From Pseudoalteromonas sp. Scap06 (GTDB taxonomy: Bacteria > Pseudomonadota > Gammaproteobacteria > Enterobacterales > Alteromonadaceae): a stretch of DNA of 64,000 nucleotides. Location: NCBI RefSeq assembly GCF_013394165.1, contig NZ_CP041330.1, forward strand, positions 2,906,501-2,970,500. The letters are read 5' to 3'. The position numbers and the translations under genes were made by a program. The notes beneath the pieces are model-generated. The model searched no databases and was not told the DNA's origin. It worked only from the letters and a program-made list of their open reading frames with translations. Shown here one piece after another: positions 46,500 through 56,564 of this stretch (position 1 is the first letter of the stretch; each line of letters begins with the position of its first letter).

Positions 46500-46576
46500 T
46501 GGTGGCCCCTCCCAGACTCGAACTGGGGACCTAACGATTATGAGTCGTGTGCTCTAACCAACTGAGCTAAGGGGCC
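46500..46576 (-). tRNA. tRNA-Ile2 (anticodon CAU, lysidine-modified)
   Basis: The 77-nt gene on the minus strand folds as a complete cloverleaf ending in encoded CCA. The anticodon loop CTCATAA gives CAU. The acceptor stem begins GGCCCCU and pairs with AGGGGCC. That matches E. coli ileX/ileY, including the C4-C5-C6 pairs used by TilS, and differs from elongator tRNA-Met (GGCUACG) and the initiator. It should read AUA codons after lysidine formation. It is likely to be mislabelled as Met by anticodon alone. Confidence 0.9.
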
Positions 46577-46643
46577 ATTTTTGTATAACTGTAAACAGTT
46601 AATTTTTGAAGCGTTTAGCCACAGAGCGACTAAAGCGGGTTGC

Positions 46644-46672
46644 AGTATAAAAAGTTTTTAGGGGCTTGTCAC
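46644..46672 (-). promoter_or_regulatory. Promoter of the tRNA-Ile2 gene
   Basis: On the minus strand, GTGACA (46667-46672) and TATACT (46644-46649) have 17-nt spacing. GCAACCCGC, a G/C-rich discriminator typical of stable-RNA promoters, follows. It is about 65 bp upstream of the mature tRNA 5' end. Confidence 0.8.
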
Positions 46673-46853
46673 TAGCAAAAAGCTTTATTTTAACAATCAA
46701 GGGGCTAACTGCTCAAATAGTAGGCTTTTAGATTTATTGATGGTGACTTCGAGGAAACGAACTCATTAAATAATAGTAGTCTGAGTAACTAATACACATA
46801 CCTTACGATGGCAATTAGCAACTCAGTATTAAATGTATTACTGCGATATGGCG

Positions 46854-47012
46854 TTATTTTTTGGCGATAATATAAATCGCATGAATTAGTCCTGGGAAAT
46901 AGCCGAGCAAGGTTAGCAAAATATTTAACCAAAAGTGCATCCCTAACCCCACCTGTAAAAATACACCCAGTGGTGGTAATAAAATAGAAAAAATAATTCT
47001 GATGATATCCAT
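46854..47012 (-). CDS. YqaE/Pmp3 family small membrane protein
   Basis: This is a short gene of 52 codons starting at the ATG (CAT at 47010-47012). The product begins MDIIRIIFSILLPPLGVFLQ and has two hydrophobic helices, with the family motif LLPPLGVFLQVGLG followed by LLTLLGYFPGLIHAIYII. Pmp3/YqaE proteins are stress-induced plasma-membrane proteolipids in yeast and plants; the bacterial role is unclear. A ribosome binding site, AAGGAT, precedes the ATG. It lies downstream of the BON-domain gene, after a strong terminator. Confidence 0.9.
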   Translation of the reverse strand: MDIIRIIFSILLPPLGVFLQVGLGMHFWLNILLTLLGYFPGLIHAIYIIAKK

Positions 47013-47041
47013 AATTTAATCCTTATAATGTTAGCAAAGCA

Positions 47042-47066
47042 AAAAGCCCAGCAGGGCTGGGCTTTT
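47042..47066 (-). terminator. Terminator of the BON-domain gene
   Basis: AAAAGCCCAGC and GCTGGGCTTTT form an 11-bp stem with a 3-nt loop, followed by TGCTTTGC. It lies between the BON-domain stop (47078) and the YqaE start (47012). Confidence 0.88.
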
Positions 47067-47077
47067 AGTATAGTGTA

Positions 47078-47647
47078 TTATTCTGCAATAACAGTTAATT
47101 CATCAACTACTTCGCGAACATCTTCTGCGTTTTTAGCAATTTCCATCGCTAATTGCTTTTCAGCATCAGACTCAACTGAACCTTTAAGAGTTACTACACC
47201 ATTATCGGTATCAACATCAATGTCTGTACCACCTACTTCAGAATCAAATAAGTAACGCGTTGTGATAACTGTTGTGATTTTGGCATCGGTCAAATCACTT
47301 TCCGTGTCGTTACCCATCATTTTAGAATCATGCTTCTTCATGTCGGTGTTTTTTACCACAGTTAGACTGTTTTCAACGTCAGTTACACCATCTAGGCTTA
47401 GCACGAGTTCTTCAGCAAGCTCTTTATCTACGTCGCTGTTTACTTTACCTGTTAGCATTACCTTGCCGTTTTTTACGTCCGTGTTGATATCAAAGTTGTT
47501 TAGATTGGTGTTCATCAGCAGTACTGTTTCTGCCTTTCCATCAATCCAAGCATCTTTGCTTTCGTTTTCCCAACTGCTTGCTTGAGCGCCCATTGCGGTT
47601 GTTCCTAATACTAGGGCTGCAATCATAGACTTATTAAATGTTTTCAT
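47078..47647 (-). CDS. BON-domain periplasmic protein (OsmY-like)
   Basis: The 189-residue protein has a signal peptide (MKTFNKSMIAALVLGTTA, cleavage near GAQA, residue 23) and two BON domains (about 40-105 and 120-188). They are marked by NTDVKNGKVMLTGKV and DVDTDNGVVTLKGSV. BON domains bind phospholipid or envelope surfaces; OsmY is osmotically induced. The ATG at 47647 is chosen because GGAG lies 7 nt upstream; an upstream in-frame start would add 15 unconserved residues. Together with the YqaE peptide downstream it suggests a small envelope-stress group. Confidence 0.9.
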   Translation of the reverse strand: MKTFNKSMIAALVLGTTAMGAQASSWENESKDAWIDGKAETVLLMNTNLNNFDINTDVKNGKVMLTGKVNSDVDKELAEELVLSLDGVTDVENSLTVVKNTDMKKHDSKMMGNDTESDLTDAKITTVITTRYLFDSEVGGTDIDVDTDNGVVTLKGSVESDAEKQLAMEIAKNAEDVREVVDELTVIAE

Positions 47648-47960
47648 AATCGTTCTCCATTTGATTAAAGACACTTTAACTAATGCGAACATCGGGCCAA
47701 TGTTTTTTACGCATTAATTTCAATGACTTAGTCAAAACAAGCCAATGCTGACTTAAACCTACAAAGTAAACATTTACAGACCATTGCGTAAAACTTTCTC
47801 GAATAGCGAAACTTACTAAATAATTGTATATTTGGTTAATCTGTCGTTAATATAATAAAAAACGAAGAAACAAAAAACATAAAGCACTGATTTTAAATAA
47901 ATTAATATTTGGTATAAGGCTTGCTCTGAAATAGCCAGCAACCTTAAAAGGATAATTTAA
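47648..47960. other. Divergent intergenic region between BON-domain and DUF1707 genes
   Basis: This AT-rich 313-bp region carries the promoters of both divergent genes. No RNA gene, inverted repeat or clear operator was recognised by eye. Confidence 0.5.
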
Positions 47961-48626
47961 ATGTCTGTTAAAATTGAAGACCGCCCTATCGAGCAAGTTC
48001 GTGAGCAAGTAATTGATCAACTCATTTATAATTACAGCCATGGTGTCATTTCTGTAGAAGCATTTGAAAGGCGCTTAGACGATGCAATGGCAGCGAGTAA
48101 CAATAACGCGCTTATGGCCCTTGTTGAAGATTTAACCTTAAATACTGATCAGCAATATAAGGCGCAAAAGCACTCGCAGTTTTCACCTAACTATGGTGCG
48201 CAGCATAAGGGGAGTGAAGAGCCACTCACATTAAGAAGCATTCTTGGCTCAAGTGAACGAAGCGGCCAATGGGTCGTTCCTCAAAAAATTTATATAGAAA
48301 ACTACATGGGGTCAATCAATCTTGATTTTACGGATGCTATTTTTACCCACCAACATGTCACTATTCACGTTAATTGTTACCTCGGCAGCGAAGAAATATA
48401 TGTACCTGAGCACGTTAATGTAGTTTCTAAAATGTTTTGTATTTTAGGCAGTTTTGAAAATAAAACAGTTTCACTCAATAAACGCCAAGGGCCAACGATT
48501 CAAATTGAAGGAAAAACTGTTTTAGGCTCTGTGGAAGTTAAAGTTAAACGCACTATTAAAGAAAAATTTATTAGCTTTGCAAATGATCTGAAAACTCAAC
48601 TTGGCATGAATGGTAAACATTATTAA
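47961..48626 (+). CDS. DUF1707 and LiaF-like domain protein
   Basis: The 221-residue soluble protein starts with a DUF1707/SHOCT-like segment (RPIEQVREQVIDQLIYNYSH, about 8-28, then VEAFERRLDDAM). It continues with a beta-helical LiaF C-terminal-like domain (about 85-200) containing EPLTLRSILGSSERSG and repeated G-S turns. LiaF-like domains occur in cell-envelope stress proteins. No transmembrane segment was seen. A ribosome binding site, AAGGAT, precedes the ATG. It is divergent from the BON-domain gene. Confidence 0.8.
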   Translation: MSVKIEDRPIEQVREQVIDQLIYNYSHGVISVEAFERRLDDAMAASNNNALMALVEDLTLNTDQQYKAQKHSQFSPNYGAQHKGSEEPLTLRSILGSSERSGQWVVPQKIYIENYMGSINLDFTDAIFTHQHVTIHVNCYLGSEEIYVPEHVNVVSKMFCILGSFENKTVSLNKRQGPTIQIEGKTVLGSVEVKVKRTIKEKFISFANDLKTQLGMNGKHY

Positions 48627-48672
48627 ATATGCTAAACATTTAATGAAGCCAAAATTGTTGGCTTCATTCATA

Positions 48673-49089
48673 TTATAAGTCGTTATTTCGCTCACTAGGT
48701 ACATCACTCATGTACTCTACAAACTCAACCTCAAACCCTGCGGGATCAATATAATAAATGTTCTTTCTAAATGGATTTACAGCGCCTTGCTTACTTATTT
48801 CAAAGCCCGCATGCTTTAGGCGCGCTATTACTGCATTTAAGTTATTGGTTATATAAGCAAAGTGTGCCAAACCAATTTGATGCCCTGATAAGTCACGGTT
48901 TTTCCCTTCACCGTGATCACTTATAGCAATATATTGATCGTTATCACCAAAATGTACCCAGCGCCTTGCTTTACCATACCAGGTTCCTTCTCCCTCACTT
49001 CTAATTGACCAATAGGGAAACGCTGCTTGGTAAAACTTAAGCATGGCGTTTATATCACTGACAACTAAATTTACGTGTTCTAATTTCAT
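48673..49089 (-). CDS. VOC family (glyoxalase/bleomycin resistance-like) protein
   Basis: The 138-residue protein has the vicinal-oxygen-chelate fold, with LEHVNLVVSDINAMLKFYQ at the start, HFGDNDQYIAISD in the middle and the terminal strand YYIDPAGFEVEFVEYMSD. Metal-ligand candidates are His5 and the Glu in EVEFVEY. The family includes glyoxalase I, dioxygenases and resistance proteins; no specific substrate can be assigned. The ATG at 49089 has GGAAG 6 nt upstream and is preferred over a start 51 bp earlier. Confidence 0.88.
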   Translation of the reverse strand: MKLEHVNLVVSDINAMLKFYQAAFPYWSIRSEGEGTWYGKARRWVHFGDNDQYIAISDHGEGKNRDLSGHQIGLAHFAYITNNLNAVIARLKHAGFEISKQGAVNPFRKNIYYIDPAGFEVEFVEYMSDVPSERNNDL

Positions 49090-49248
49090 AATTTTCTTCC
49101 TGTTAATTGAATATAGAACATCATAAAACCTCAAGCTCACTTTAGGTAAAGCGCTAATTTACAAATTTATTGCTTGTTTTTATTTCAATAAATATATCGA
49201 AAGATCATAGCTGTACAAAAAACACTCATAAGTATTTAGGCTTTATGG

Positions 49249-49276
49249 TTTACTTTATGGCAAAAACCGCTAAAAT
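49249..49276 (+). promoter_or_regulatory. Candidate promoter of suhB
   Basis: TTTACT (49249-49254) and TAAAAT (49271-49276) are separated by 16 nt. They lie 50 bp before the suhB ATG and inside the longer in-frame extension that starts at 49170. This argues against the longer reading frame. Confidence 0.5.
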
Positions 49277-49325
49277 ACGCCGGCTTAAATATATAAACGT
49301 TCTTTTACAACCCAAAGGTAATACC

Positions 49326-50129
49326 ATGCATCCAATGTTAAACATTGCGGTTCGCGCTGCGCGTAACGCAGGCAAACTTATTCTTCGTGCAAGTGAAGAC
49401 TTATCAAAAGTTGAAGTGCAACAAAAAGGCACCAATGATTTAGTTACTAACATTGATAAAGAAGCCGAAGCCGTAATTCGTGACACTATTTTACGTTCTT
49501 ACCCTGATCACTGCATAGTTGGTGAAGAGTTAGGCGAACACAAAGGTAAGGATGCTGATTACCAATGGATTGTTGACCCACTTGATGGCACAACTAACTT
49601 CATCAAGGGTATCCCTCATTTCGCAGTATCTATTGCACTTAAAGTTAAAGGTCGTTTAGACCAAGCCGTAATTTACGATCCAATTCGTGGCGAGCTTTTC
49701 ACTGCTTCTCGCGGTCAAGGCGCACAGTTAAACAGCAAACGTTTACGTGTATCTAAAACTGTTGAACTTGCTGGTTCTGTTCTTGCTACAGGCTTTCCTT
49801 TCAAACAAAAGCATCACTTAGATGCATACTCTGAAGCGTTTAAAGCGTTATTTGTTCACACGGCTGATATTCGTCGTGCAGGCTCTGCTTCGCTAGATAT
49901 GGCGTATGTTGCAGCAGGTCGTGTTGATGGCTTCTTTGAAATTGGTTTAAAACCTTGGGATACAGCAGCAGGCGAGCTATTAGTTAAAGAAGCTGGCGGC
50001 ATGATTGTTGATTTTGCTGGCGGTAATAACTACAACGTGAGCGGTAACGTAATCTGTGGTGCACCTAAGCTAACACAGGCGATTGTTCGCGAAATGCGCC
50101 CAGTATTATCTGAGTCGTTATTACGTTAA
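49326..50129 (+). CDS. suhB: Inositol-1-monophosphatase SuhB
   Basis: SuhB hydrolyses inositol monophosphate in vitro. In E. coli it also joins the rRNA antitermination complex. The 267 residues match E. coli SuhB exactly in length. Metal-binding motifs are GEELGEH (about 66-72), WIVDPLDGTTNF (about 81-92) and WDTAAGELLVKEAGG (about 218-232). The ATG at 49326 has AAAGG upstream and begins MHPMLNIAVRAARNAGK, as expected for SuhB. The longer frame from 49170 carries an unconserved 52-residue extension and is rejected. Confidence 0.96.
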   Translation: MHPMLNIAVRAARNAGKLILRASEDLSKVEVQQKGTNDLVTNIDKEAEAVIRDTILRSYPDHCIVGEELGEHKGKDADYQWIVDPLDGTTNFIKGIPHFAVSIALKVKGRLDQAVIYDPIRGELFTASRGQGAQLNSKRLRVSKTVELAGSVLATGFPFKQKHHLDAYSEAFKALFVHTADIRRAGSASLDMAYVAAGRVDGFFEIGLKPWDTAAGELLVKEAGGMIVDFAGGNNYNVSGNVICGAPKLTQAIVREMRPVLSESLLR

Positions 50130-50144
50130 TCGTAATTACGTACT

Positions 50145-50171
50145 AAAAAAAGGAGCCTAGGCTCCTTTTTT
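50145..50171. terminator. Bidirectional terminator between suhB and the EAL-CBS-GGDEF gene
   Basis: AGGAGCCTAGGCTCCT is a perfect palindrome with A-tracts on the left and T-tracts on the right, so it can terminate both convergent genes. It lies 15 bp after the suhB stop and 8 bp from the stop of the minus-strand gene. Confidence 0.93.
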
Positions 50172-50179
50172 GCTTTTTG

Positions 50180-51967
50180 TTAGCCACTTTTTTTACTATT
50201 GGATAAACGTACAATAGCGGGAGCAGGCCTTCTTCGATTACATATAAATAAGTAGCTGTGACGATAACGTTTTGCTTCTTTTTTAGCATCTGTCGCTAAT
50301 GCCGCTACTTGATGACTATTTTTACACTGCTGCAGATCAGGCTCAACTAAACCTATCGATAATGTAAGTAAAGGTACAAACTGCTTTTCGCCCTCTCGAT
50401 TAGTTGCCCAATACCCTTTTCCAGCAATATGCTCTGGCGTAAAAAACACGCGTGACTGTAGTTCAAATTGCGAGATAATAGTATTACAAATCTCCACCGC
50501 ATCTTTTTTTTCAAACACCACCATAAAGTCATCGCCGCCAATATGCCCGACAAAATTAGCGCTGTGCGCACACGCTTTTACAGTCACATCGGCCAGAAGT
50601 TTTATTACGCTATCCCCACTGGCATAGCCATACAAATCGTTAAATTGTTTAAAGTGATTTAAATCGATGTAGGCTAGTGAAAATGGCTGTTTATGTTGCA
50701 GACGCTGCTCTATTACCTCACTAATTGCTACATTACCCGGTAACATGGTCAAAGGGTTAGCATGTTGAGCGTGGCGGATTTTTTCTGCTGTAATGTGCTT
50801 TAGTATGTCTCTGAGCGGTGCCAAGCCTAAATATTTATTGTTGCAGGTGATAACAATATGGCGACGAATATCAAAGTCTTGCTCTGTTATTTGCTGGGAG
50901 ACAATATCAAGCATTTGATTTTCATCAACCACCAAAGGTTGTTTATCCATTAACTCAGTGACTTCACATTTATCATAAAGTGCATGCCCATAAGGCGCGG
51001 CAAACACTTCTGTTAGCTGATCTTTGTGTAACAGCCCTATTGGCTGCTGACTGCTATTTAATACCGGTAAGCTGATTATGCTTTTGTCTTGCTCAAAAAG
51101 TGCATGAGCTTCTTTACAACGCGTATGACTGCTAATAGCAGGCTGAGCAACAGCAAGCACACCTATTGCCATTGATTGTTCAAACTTTGAGGCGGCTTGG
51201 GTCGAAGTGAGCGATTGTAACTGTTTACAGTTGTAGTCATAACTTGGCTGTTGACTCGGTCTTTCTAACAAGAACCCCTGAACATGACTTATGCCTATAC
51301 TTTTAACTAAATCTAGCTCTTCGGAACGTTCGATTCCCTCTGCAATCACCGCTGTATTTGTTGCCCGTGCTAACACCATAATTGATTTTAGAAATTCTTT
51401 TTTAACTTCGCTTTGATCGCAATGATCAATAAAGTAACGATCAATTTTTACAATATCTGGGCATAACTGCGACCATTGCTTTAGTCCTGAATAACCTGCA
51501 CCGAGATCGTCAATAGCAATAGTAAAGCCTAGCTCTCGATAATGAGCGATGGTTTTTAACAGTAAAAAGCCATCATCTACTTTTTCTTGTTCAGTTACTT
51601 CAATCACCACTCGATTGGCAGCAAGACCAAACTGTTCAATTAAATGTAAGGTTTCGCCTTTAGGGTGGCTCGGATCGAGTAGAATTTTTGGGCTGACATT
51701 TAAAAATAACTTCCCTTGCAGACTGAGTTTTACAAAATTTTCAATGGCGCGAGAACGGCATAAAAGCTCAAGCTCTGAAATCAATTGGTATTTATGAGCC
51801 GCTTCGAATAGCTTATTTGGCATGGCTAATGGACCATTTTTAGGGCCACGGCTAAGCGCTTCATACCCAATAATAGATTGCTTAGCTATATCGAAGATAG
51901 GTTGGAACAAGGTTGTTATTGCTCCTTGTTGTAAAATTGATTCTAAGACTTGTCGTTGCTCAGTCAC
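50180..51967 (-). CDS. EAL-CBS-GGDEF c-di-GMP signalling protein
   Basis: The 595-residue soluble protein has an unusual order: EAL first (about residues 8-245), a CBS-like pair in the middle (about 265-385) and GGDEF last (about 400-570). The EAL residues are present (GYEALSRGP, LNVSPK, EVTEQEK, DDLGAGYSG, KIDRYF, AEGIER). The cyclase signature reads HIGGDDF in place of GGDEF, so cyclase activity is doubtful. It is predicted to be mainly a phosphodiesterase controlled by ligand binding to the CBS pair. It is convergent with suhB and shares its terminator. Confidence 0.9.
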   Translation of the reverse strand: MTEQRQVLESILQQGAITTLFQPIFDIAKQSIIGYEALSRGPKNGPLAMPNKLFEAAHKYQLISELELLCRSRAIENFVKLSLQGKLFLNVSPKILLDPSHPKGETLHLIEQFGLAANRVVIEVTEQEKVDDGFLLLKTIAHYRELGFTIAIDDLGAGYSGLKQWSQLCPDIVKIDRYFIDHCDQSEVKKEFLKSIMVLARATNTAVIAEGIERSEELDLVKSIGISHVQGFLLERPSQQPSYDYNCKQLQSLTSTQAASKFEQSMAIGVLAVAQPAISSHTRCKEAHALFEQDKSIISLPVLNSSQQPIGLLHKDQLTEVFAAPYGHALYDKCEVTELMDKQPLVVDENQMLDIVSQQITEQDFDIRRHIVITCNNKYLGLAPLRDILKHITAEKIRHAQHANPLTMLPGNVAISEVIEQRLQHKQPFSLAYIDLNHFKQFNDLYGYASGDSVIKLLADVTVKACAHSANFVGHIGGDDFMVVFEKKDAVEICNTIISQFELQSRVFFTPEHIAGKGYWATNREGEKQFVPLLTLSIGLVEPDLQQCKNSHQVAALATDAKKEAKRYRHSYLFICNRRRPAPAIVRLSNSKKSG

Positions 51968-52048
51968 TACTAGCTCAAATAAAAATTTAATAAGAGCAAT
52001 AAAATACCAACTGAGTATGACTATTATGTGACTTATATAGGAGGCAAT

Positions 52049-52073
52049 AAAAAACCGCTCACTAGGAGCGGTT
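52049..52073 (-). terminator. Terminator of the queA-tgt-yajC-secDF run
   Basis: On the minus strand, AAAACCGCTC and GAGCGGTTTT form a 10-bp stem with the loop CTAGT, followed by TT and ATTG. It lies 27 bp after the secF stop. Confidence 0.9.
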
Positions 52074-52099
52074 TTGTTTTAAGAATAATTTAATCTCAA

Positions 52100-53047
52100 T
52101 TAAGGTATTGGATCTAAATCAGCGCCTTCTTTTTCAATCACTTCTGGTATTAAATCTTCTTTACTTACGCCCATGGCAATAGCCACCGAGCTGGCAACGT
52201 AAACTGAAGAGTAAGTACCAATAAACACACCAAATAGTAGTGCAGTAGCAAAGCCATGAATGGTTTGACCGCCCCATACAAATAACGCAATCAGTACTAA
52301 AATAGTAGTGATTGAGGTTACTAAGGTACGGTTAAGTGTTTGCGTAAGCGAGATATCAATAATTTCAATCGTGTCGTCAATGCGCACTTTGCGGAAGTTT
52401 TCACGAATACGGTCTGATACAACAATGGTATCGTTTAGTGAGTAACCTATCACGGCAAGTATTGCTGCCAAAATAGTTAAGTCAAACTCTAAACCAAGCA
52501 CCGAGAATAAACCAATCGTAATGATTACATCGTGTAAAAGCGCGCCAACTGCGCCCACAGCAAAACGCCATTCAAAGCGAAACGCCACATAAATTAAGAT
52601 ACAAATAAGTGCAGTTAACATGGCAAGGCCACCCTGCTCTTTTAAGTCTTCACCTACGCTTGGACCTACAAACTCAATGCGGCGCATTACTACGCTATCA
52701 TCAGCTTGTTTAAGGGCAGCAATTACTTGGTTACCAATTACTTCTGCTTTTACATCATCACCGCGAGGGGCTAAACGGACCAGTATTTCTTGGCTTGAGC
52801 CAAAAAGCTGTACCGATGCATCAGCAAAATCATTTTCAGCTAGTACATTACGTACTTTTTTCAGATCGGCTGGTTGCGAAAACCCCACCTCAACCGCTGT
52901 ACCGCCGGTAAAATCTAAGCCGAAATTTAAGCCTTTAACAAAAAGTGACGTCAGCGACGCTATAATTAATAGCGTAGAAAAGCCCATTGCCACTTTTCGA
53001 AGAGACATGAAACGAAGGGTTTTTCCGCCCAATCTTAAAATTTGCAT
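52100..53047 (-). CDS. secF: Protein translocase subunit SecF
   Basis: SecF pairs with SecD to drive late steps of Sec export using the proton motive force. The 315-residue product has six membrane segments, a first periplasmic domain (about 38-135) and the conserved LDFTGGTAVEVGF opening and VIGYSLNDTIVVSDRIREN motif (about 213-231). It lies 9 bp after secD. It is the last gene of the queA-tgt-yajC-secD-secF run and ends before a terminator. Confidence 0.97.
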   Translation of the reverse strand: MQILRLGGKTLRFMSLRKVAMGFSTLLIIASLTSLFVKGLNFGLDFTGGTAVEVGFSQPADLKKVRNVLAENDFADASVQLFGSSQEILVRLAPRGDDVKAEVIGNQVIAALKQADDSVVMRRIEFVGPSVGEDLKEQGGLAMLTALICILIYVAFRFEWRFAVGAVGALLHDVIITIGLFSVLGLEFDLTILAAILAVIGYSLNDTIVVSDRIRENFRKVRIDDTIEIIDISLTQTLNRTLVTSITTILVLIALFVWGGQTIHGFATALLFGVFIGTYSSVYVASSVAIAMGVSKEDLIPEVIEKEGADLDPIP

Positions 53048-53056
53048 GTCTGCTCC

Positions 53057-54916
53057 TTAAATTGAAAGTTTATCAACACGTTTACCGCCAATAAATAGGT
53101 TGATAACCGCACGGGTACCTATAATTGCTGTAAACATAGAGGTTAAAATACCAATTGCTAGGGTTACCGCAAAACCAGCAACAGGACCGGTACCAACAGC
53201 AAACAAGATAATCGCCGCAATTAATGTGGTGATATTGGCATCAAAAATAGTACTAAAGGCGCTATCATAACCAAAATGAACTGCTTGTTGAGGGCTGCGG
53301 CCATCGGCTAGCTCTTCACGAATACGTTCAAATATAAGTACGTTCGCATCAACTGCCATACCAACAGTCAGTACAATACCAGCTATACCCGGTAAGGTAA
53401 GCGTTGCACCAGGAATTAATGACATAACACCAATAATAAGTACTAAGTTGGCAGCCAGTGCAATATTCGCAACAAGGCCAAAACCTTTGTAGTAAATAAG
53501 CATAAAGGCCAGTACAAACGCAAAGCCAAGAGCTACAGCGGTCATACCTGCTTCAATGTTTTCTTGACCTAGGCTTGGCCCAACCGTACGTTCTTCTACA
53601 ATTTGAATAGGCGCAACCAGTGCACCCGCACGTAGTAGTAAACTTAAGTTATGTGCTTCAGCTGGGTTATCAATACCGGTAATGCGGAATGAACGGTCAA
53701 GACGCGCTTGAATGGTTGCTACGTTAATAACTTCTTCCACTTTAATTGGCGGAAGTGCTTTACCGTCACTGTCTTTTTTACCTGATGGCTTGTATTCAAT
53801 AAACACGGTAGCCATACGTTTACCGATAGCACGCTTGGTAAAGGCATTCATTTTTGCCCCACCTTTACTATCGAGTTTAATGCTTACTTGTGGACGCTGG
53901 TACTCATCTGCACCTGACTGCGCACCAGTAATATGGCTGCCTTCAAGAATAATGCGTTTTTTTAGTACCACAGGATAACCATCACGGCTCATGATCATTT
54001 CAGTACCCGGTGGGATACGACCTTGAGCAGCGGCGCTTATGTCAGCATTTTCGTCAACCTCACGAAACTCAAGCGTTGCCGTAGCACCTAAAATTTCTTT
54101 AGCGCGAGCGGTATCTTGAATCCCTGGTAATTGCACAATAATACGTTCAGCACCTTGACGCTGTACGTTTGGCTCTGCAACCCCAATTTGGTTGATACGG
54201 TTACGAATAATAGTTTCGTTTTGCTTGATAGCATAGTCACGAATTTCTTTTAGCTTTAGCTCACTCATAGTGGCAAAGAATGCGTTATCGTTACTGCTAT
54301 CATCAATGTAAACGTTTAATGGGTAACGGCTTTCTAAAAAGCGCTCTGCAGCGTCTTTATCTTCTTCGTTACGCATTTCTACACGCATGCGCTCAGAACC
54401 AGCTACGCGGCGCACACTCCGATAACGTAGTTTTTCTTCACGCAGGTCGCTACGGAAATCTTGCTCCATCTGCTCTAACTGATTATCCACCGCAGTGACC
54501 ATATCGATTTCCATGGTGAAATGTACACCACCACTTAAATCTAGGCCTAACTTCATAGGATTACCGCCCAGCGACTTTAACCAAGCCGGTTGTGCAGGAG
54601 CCATATTAATCGCTGAGATATAATCGTTACTTAGCGAGTTACGCAGTAAGTCTTGTGCTTTTAGTTGGTCTTCAACATTTTTAAAACGAACAAGAATTTG
54701 CCCATCTTCAAGCTTTGTCGATTTAGCGCTTACGTTGTCTTTTTTGAGGATTGCGTTTACTTTGTCTACAACACTGAGGTCAACATCGGTGCCTTTAGCG
54801 CCAGAAACCTGTATGGCCGGATCGCGGCCATACAGGTTTGGTGAAGCATATAAAAGGCCAATGGCTAACACAGCTAAAACAAGTAAATACTTCCAAATTG
54901 GAAACTTGTTTAACAC
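53057..54916 (-). CDS. secD: Protein translocase subunit SecD
   Basis: SecD is a six-span inner membrane protein with a large periplasmic domain that pulls preproteins outward. The 619 residues match the family. Visible motifs are [15 protein letters not shown] (about 123-137), [18 protein letters not shown] (about 234-251), [20 protein letters not shown] (about 513-532) and an N-terminal membrane helix at about 7-26. It lies between yajC and secF, the classical order, and acts together with SecF and YajC. Confidence 0.98.
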   Translation of the reverse strand: MLNKFPIWKYLLVLAVLAIGLLYASPNLYGRDPAIQVSGAKGTDVDLSVVDKVNAILKKDNVSAKSTKLEDGQILVRFKNVEDQLKAQDLLRNSLSNDYISAINMAPAQPAWLKSLGGNPMKLGLDLSGGVHFTMEIDMVTAVDNQLEQMEQDFRSDLREEKLRYRSVRRVAGSERMRVEMRNEEDKDAAERFLESRYPLNVYIDDSSNDNAFFATMSELKLKEIRDYAIKQNETIIRNRINQIGVAEPNVQRQGAERIIVQLPGIQDTARAKEILGATATLEFREVDENADISAAAQGRIPPGTEMIMSRDGYPVVLKKRIILEGSHITGAQSGADEYQRPQVSIKLDSKGGAKMNAFTKRAIGKRMATVFIEYKPSGKKDSDGKALPPIKVEEVINVATIQARLDRSFRITGIDNPAEAHNLSLLLRAGALVAPIQIVEERTVGPSLGQENIEAGMTAVALGFAFVLAFMLIYYKGFGLVANIALAANLVLIIGVMSLIPGATLTLPGIAGIVLTVGMAVDANVLIFERIREELADGRSPQQAVHFGYDSAFSTIFDANITTLIAAIILFAVGTGPVAGFAVTLAIGILTSMFTAIIGTRAVINLFIGGKRVDKLSI

Positions 54917-54935
54917 GGGGTCGTCCTTATTATTT

Positions 54936-55271
54936 TTATAGCGACTTCATTGTGCCTTTAGGCAATACAGCAGATACTGCTGATTTTTGTACTGTTACTT
55001 CTGCTTGCTCATTTAATGAGATCACGATGAAGTCTTTATCTTCAGCAATTTTTACGATTTTACCCACTAAACCACCTTGGGTTAGCACTTCATCGCCTTT
55101 TGCCATCGCACTCATTAAGCTTTTATGCTCTTTTACGCGCTTTGCTTGCGGGCGGTAAATTAAAAAGTAAAAAACCAAACCAAAAATCGCTAACATAATT
55201 AGCATTTCCATACCACCGCCTGCTGCAGGTGCACCAGCGCTTGCATGCGCGTTTGAAATAAATAAACTCAT
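54936..55271 (-). CDS. yajC: Preprotein translocase subunit YajC
   Basis: The 111-residue single-span protein associates with SecDF. A hydrophobic helix (about residues 20-40) is followed by the basic [22 protein letters not shown] segment and the conserved [17 protein letters not shown] stretch. A ribosome binding site, GAGGAA, precedes the ATG. It lies between tgt and secD on the minus strand. Confidence 0.97.
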   Translation of the reverse strand: MSLFISNAHASAGAPAAGGGMEMLIMLAIFGLVFYFLIYRPQAKRVKEHKSLMSAMAKGDEVLTQGGLVGKIVKIAEDKDFIVISLNEQAEVTVQKSAVSAVLPKGTMKSL

Positions 55272-55297
55272 AATACTTCCTCTTTAATTTTTAAATT

Positions 55298-56497
<1,200 letters not shown>

Positions 56498-56564
56498 CTA
56501 TTACTATTAGCAGTGATAAATTCACTGTGCTTAGGAGTAAAATAAAAACCGATAACGCTGTAAA

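Noticed and set aside
46500..46576. tRNA-Met from the CAU anticodon
   Set aside because: The acceptor stem and overall sequence fit the isoleucine (lysidine) tRNA, not elongator or initiator Met.
49170..49325. 52-residue N-terminal extension of SuhB
   Set aside because: It covers the candidate promoter and is unlike SuhB proteins. The ATG at 49326 gives the exact family length.
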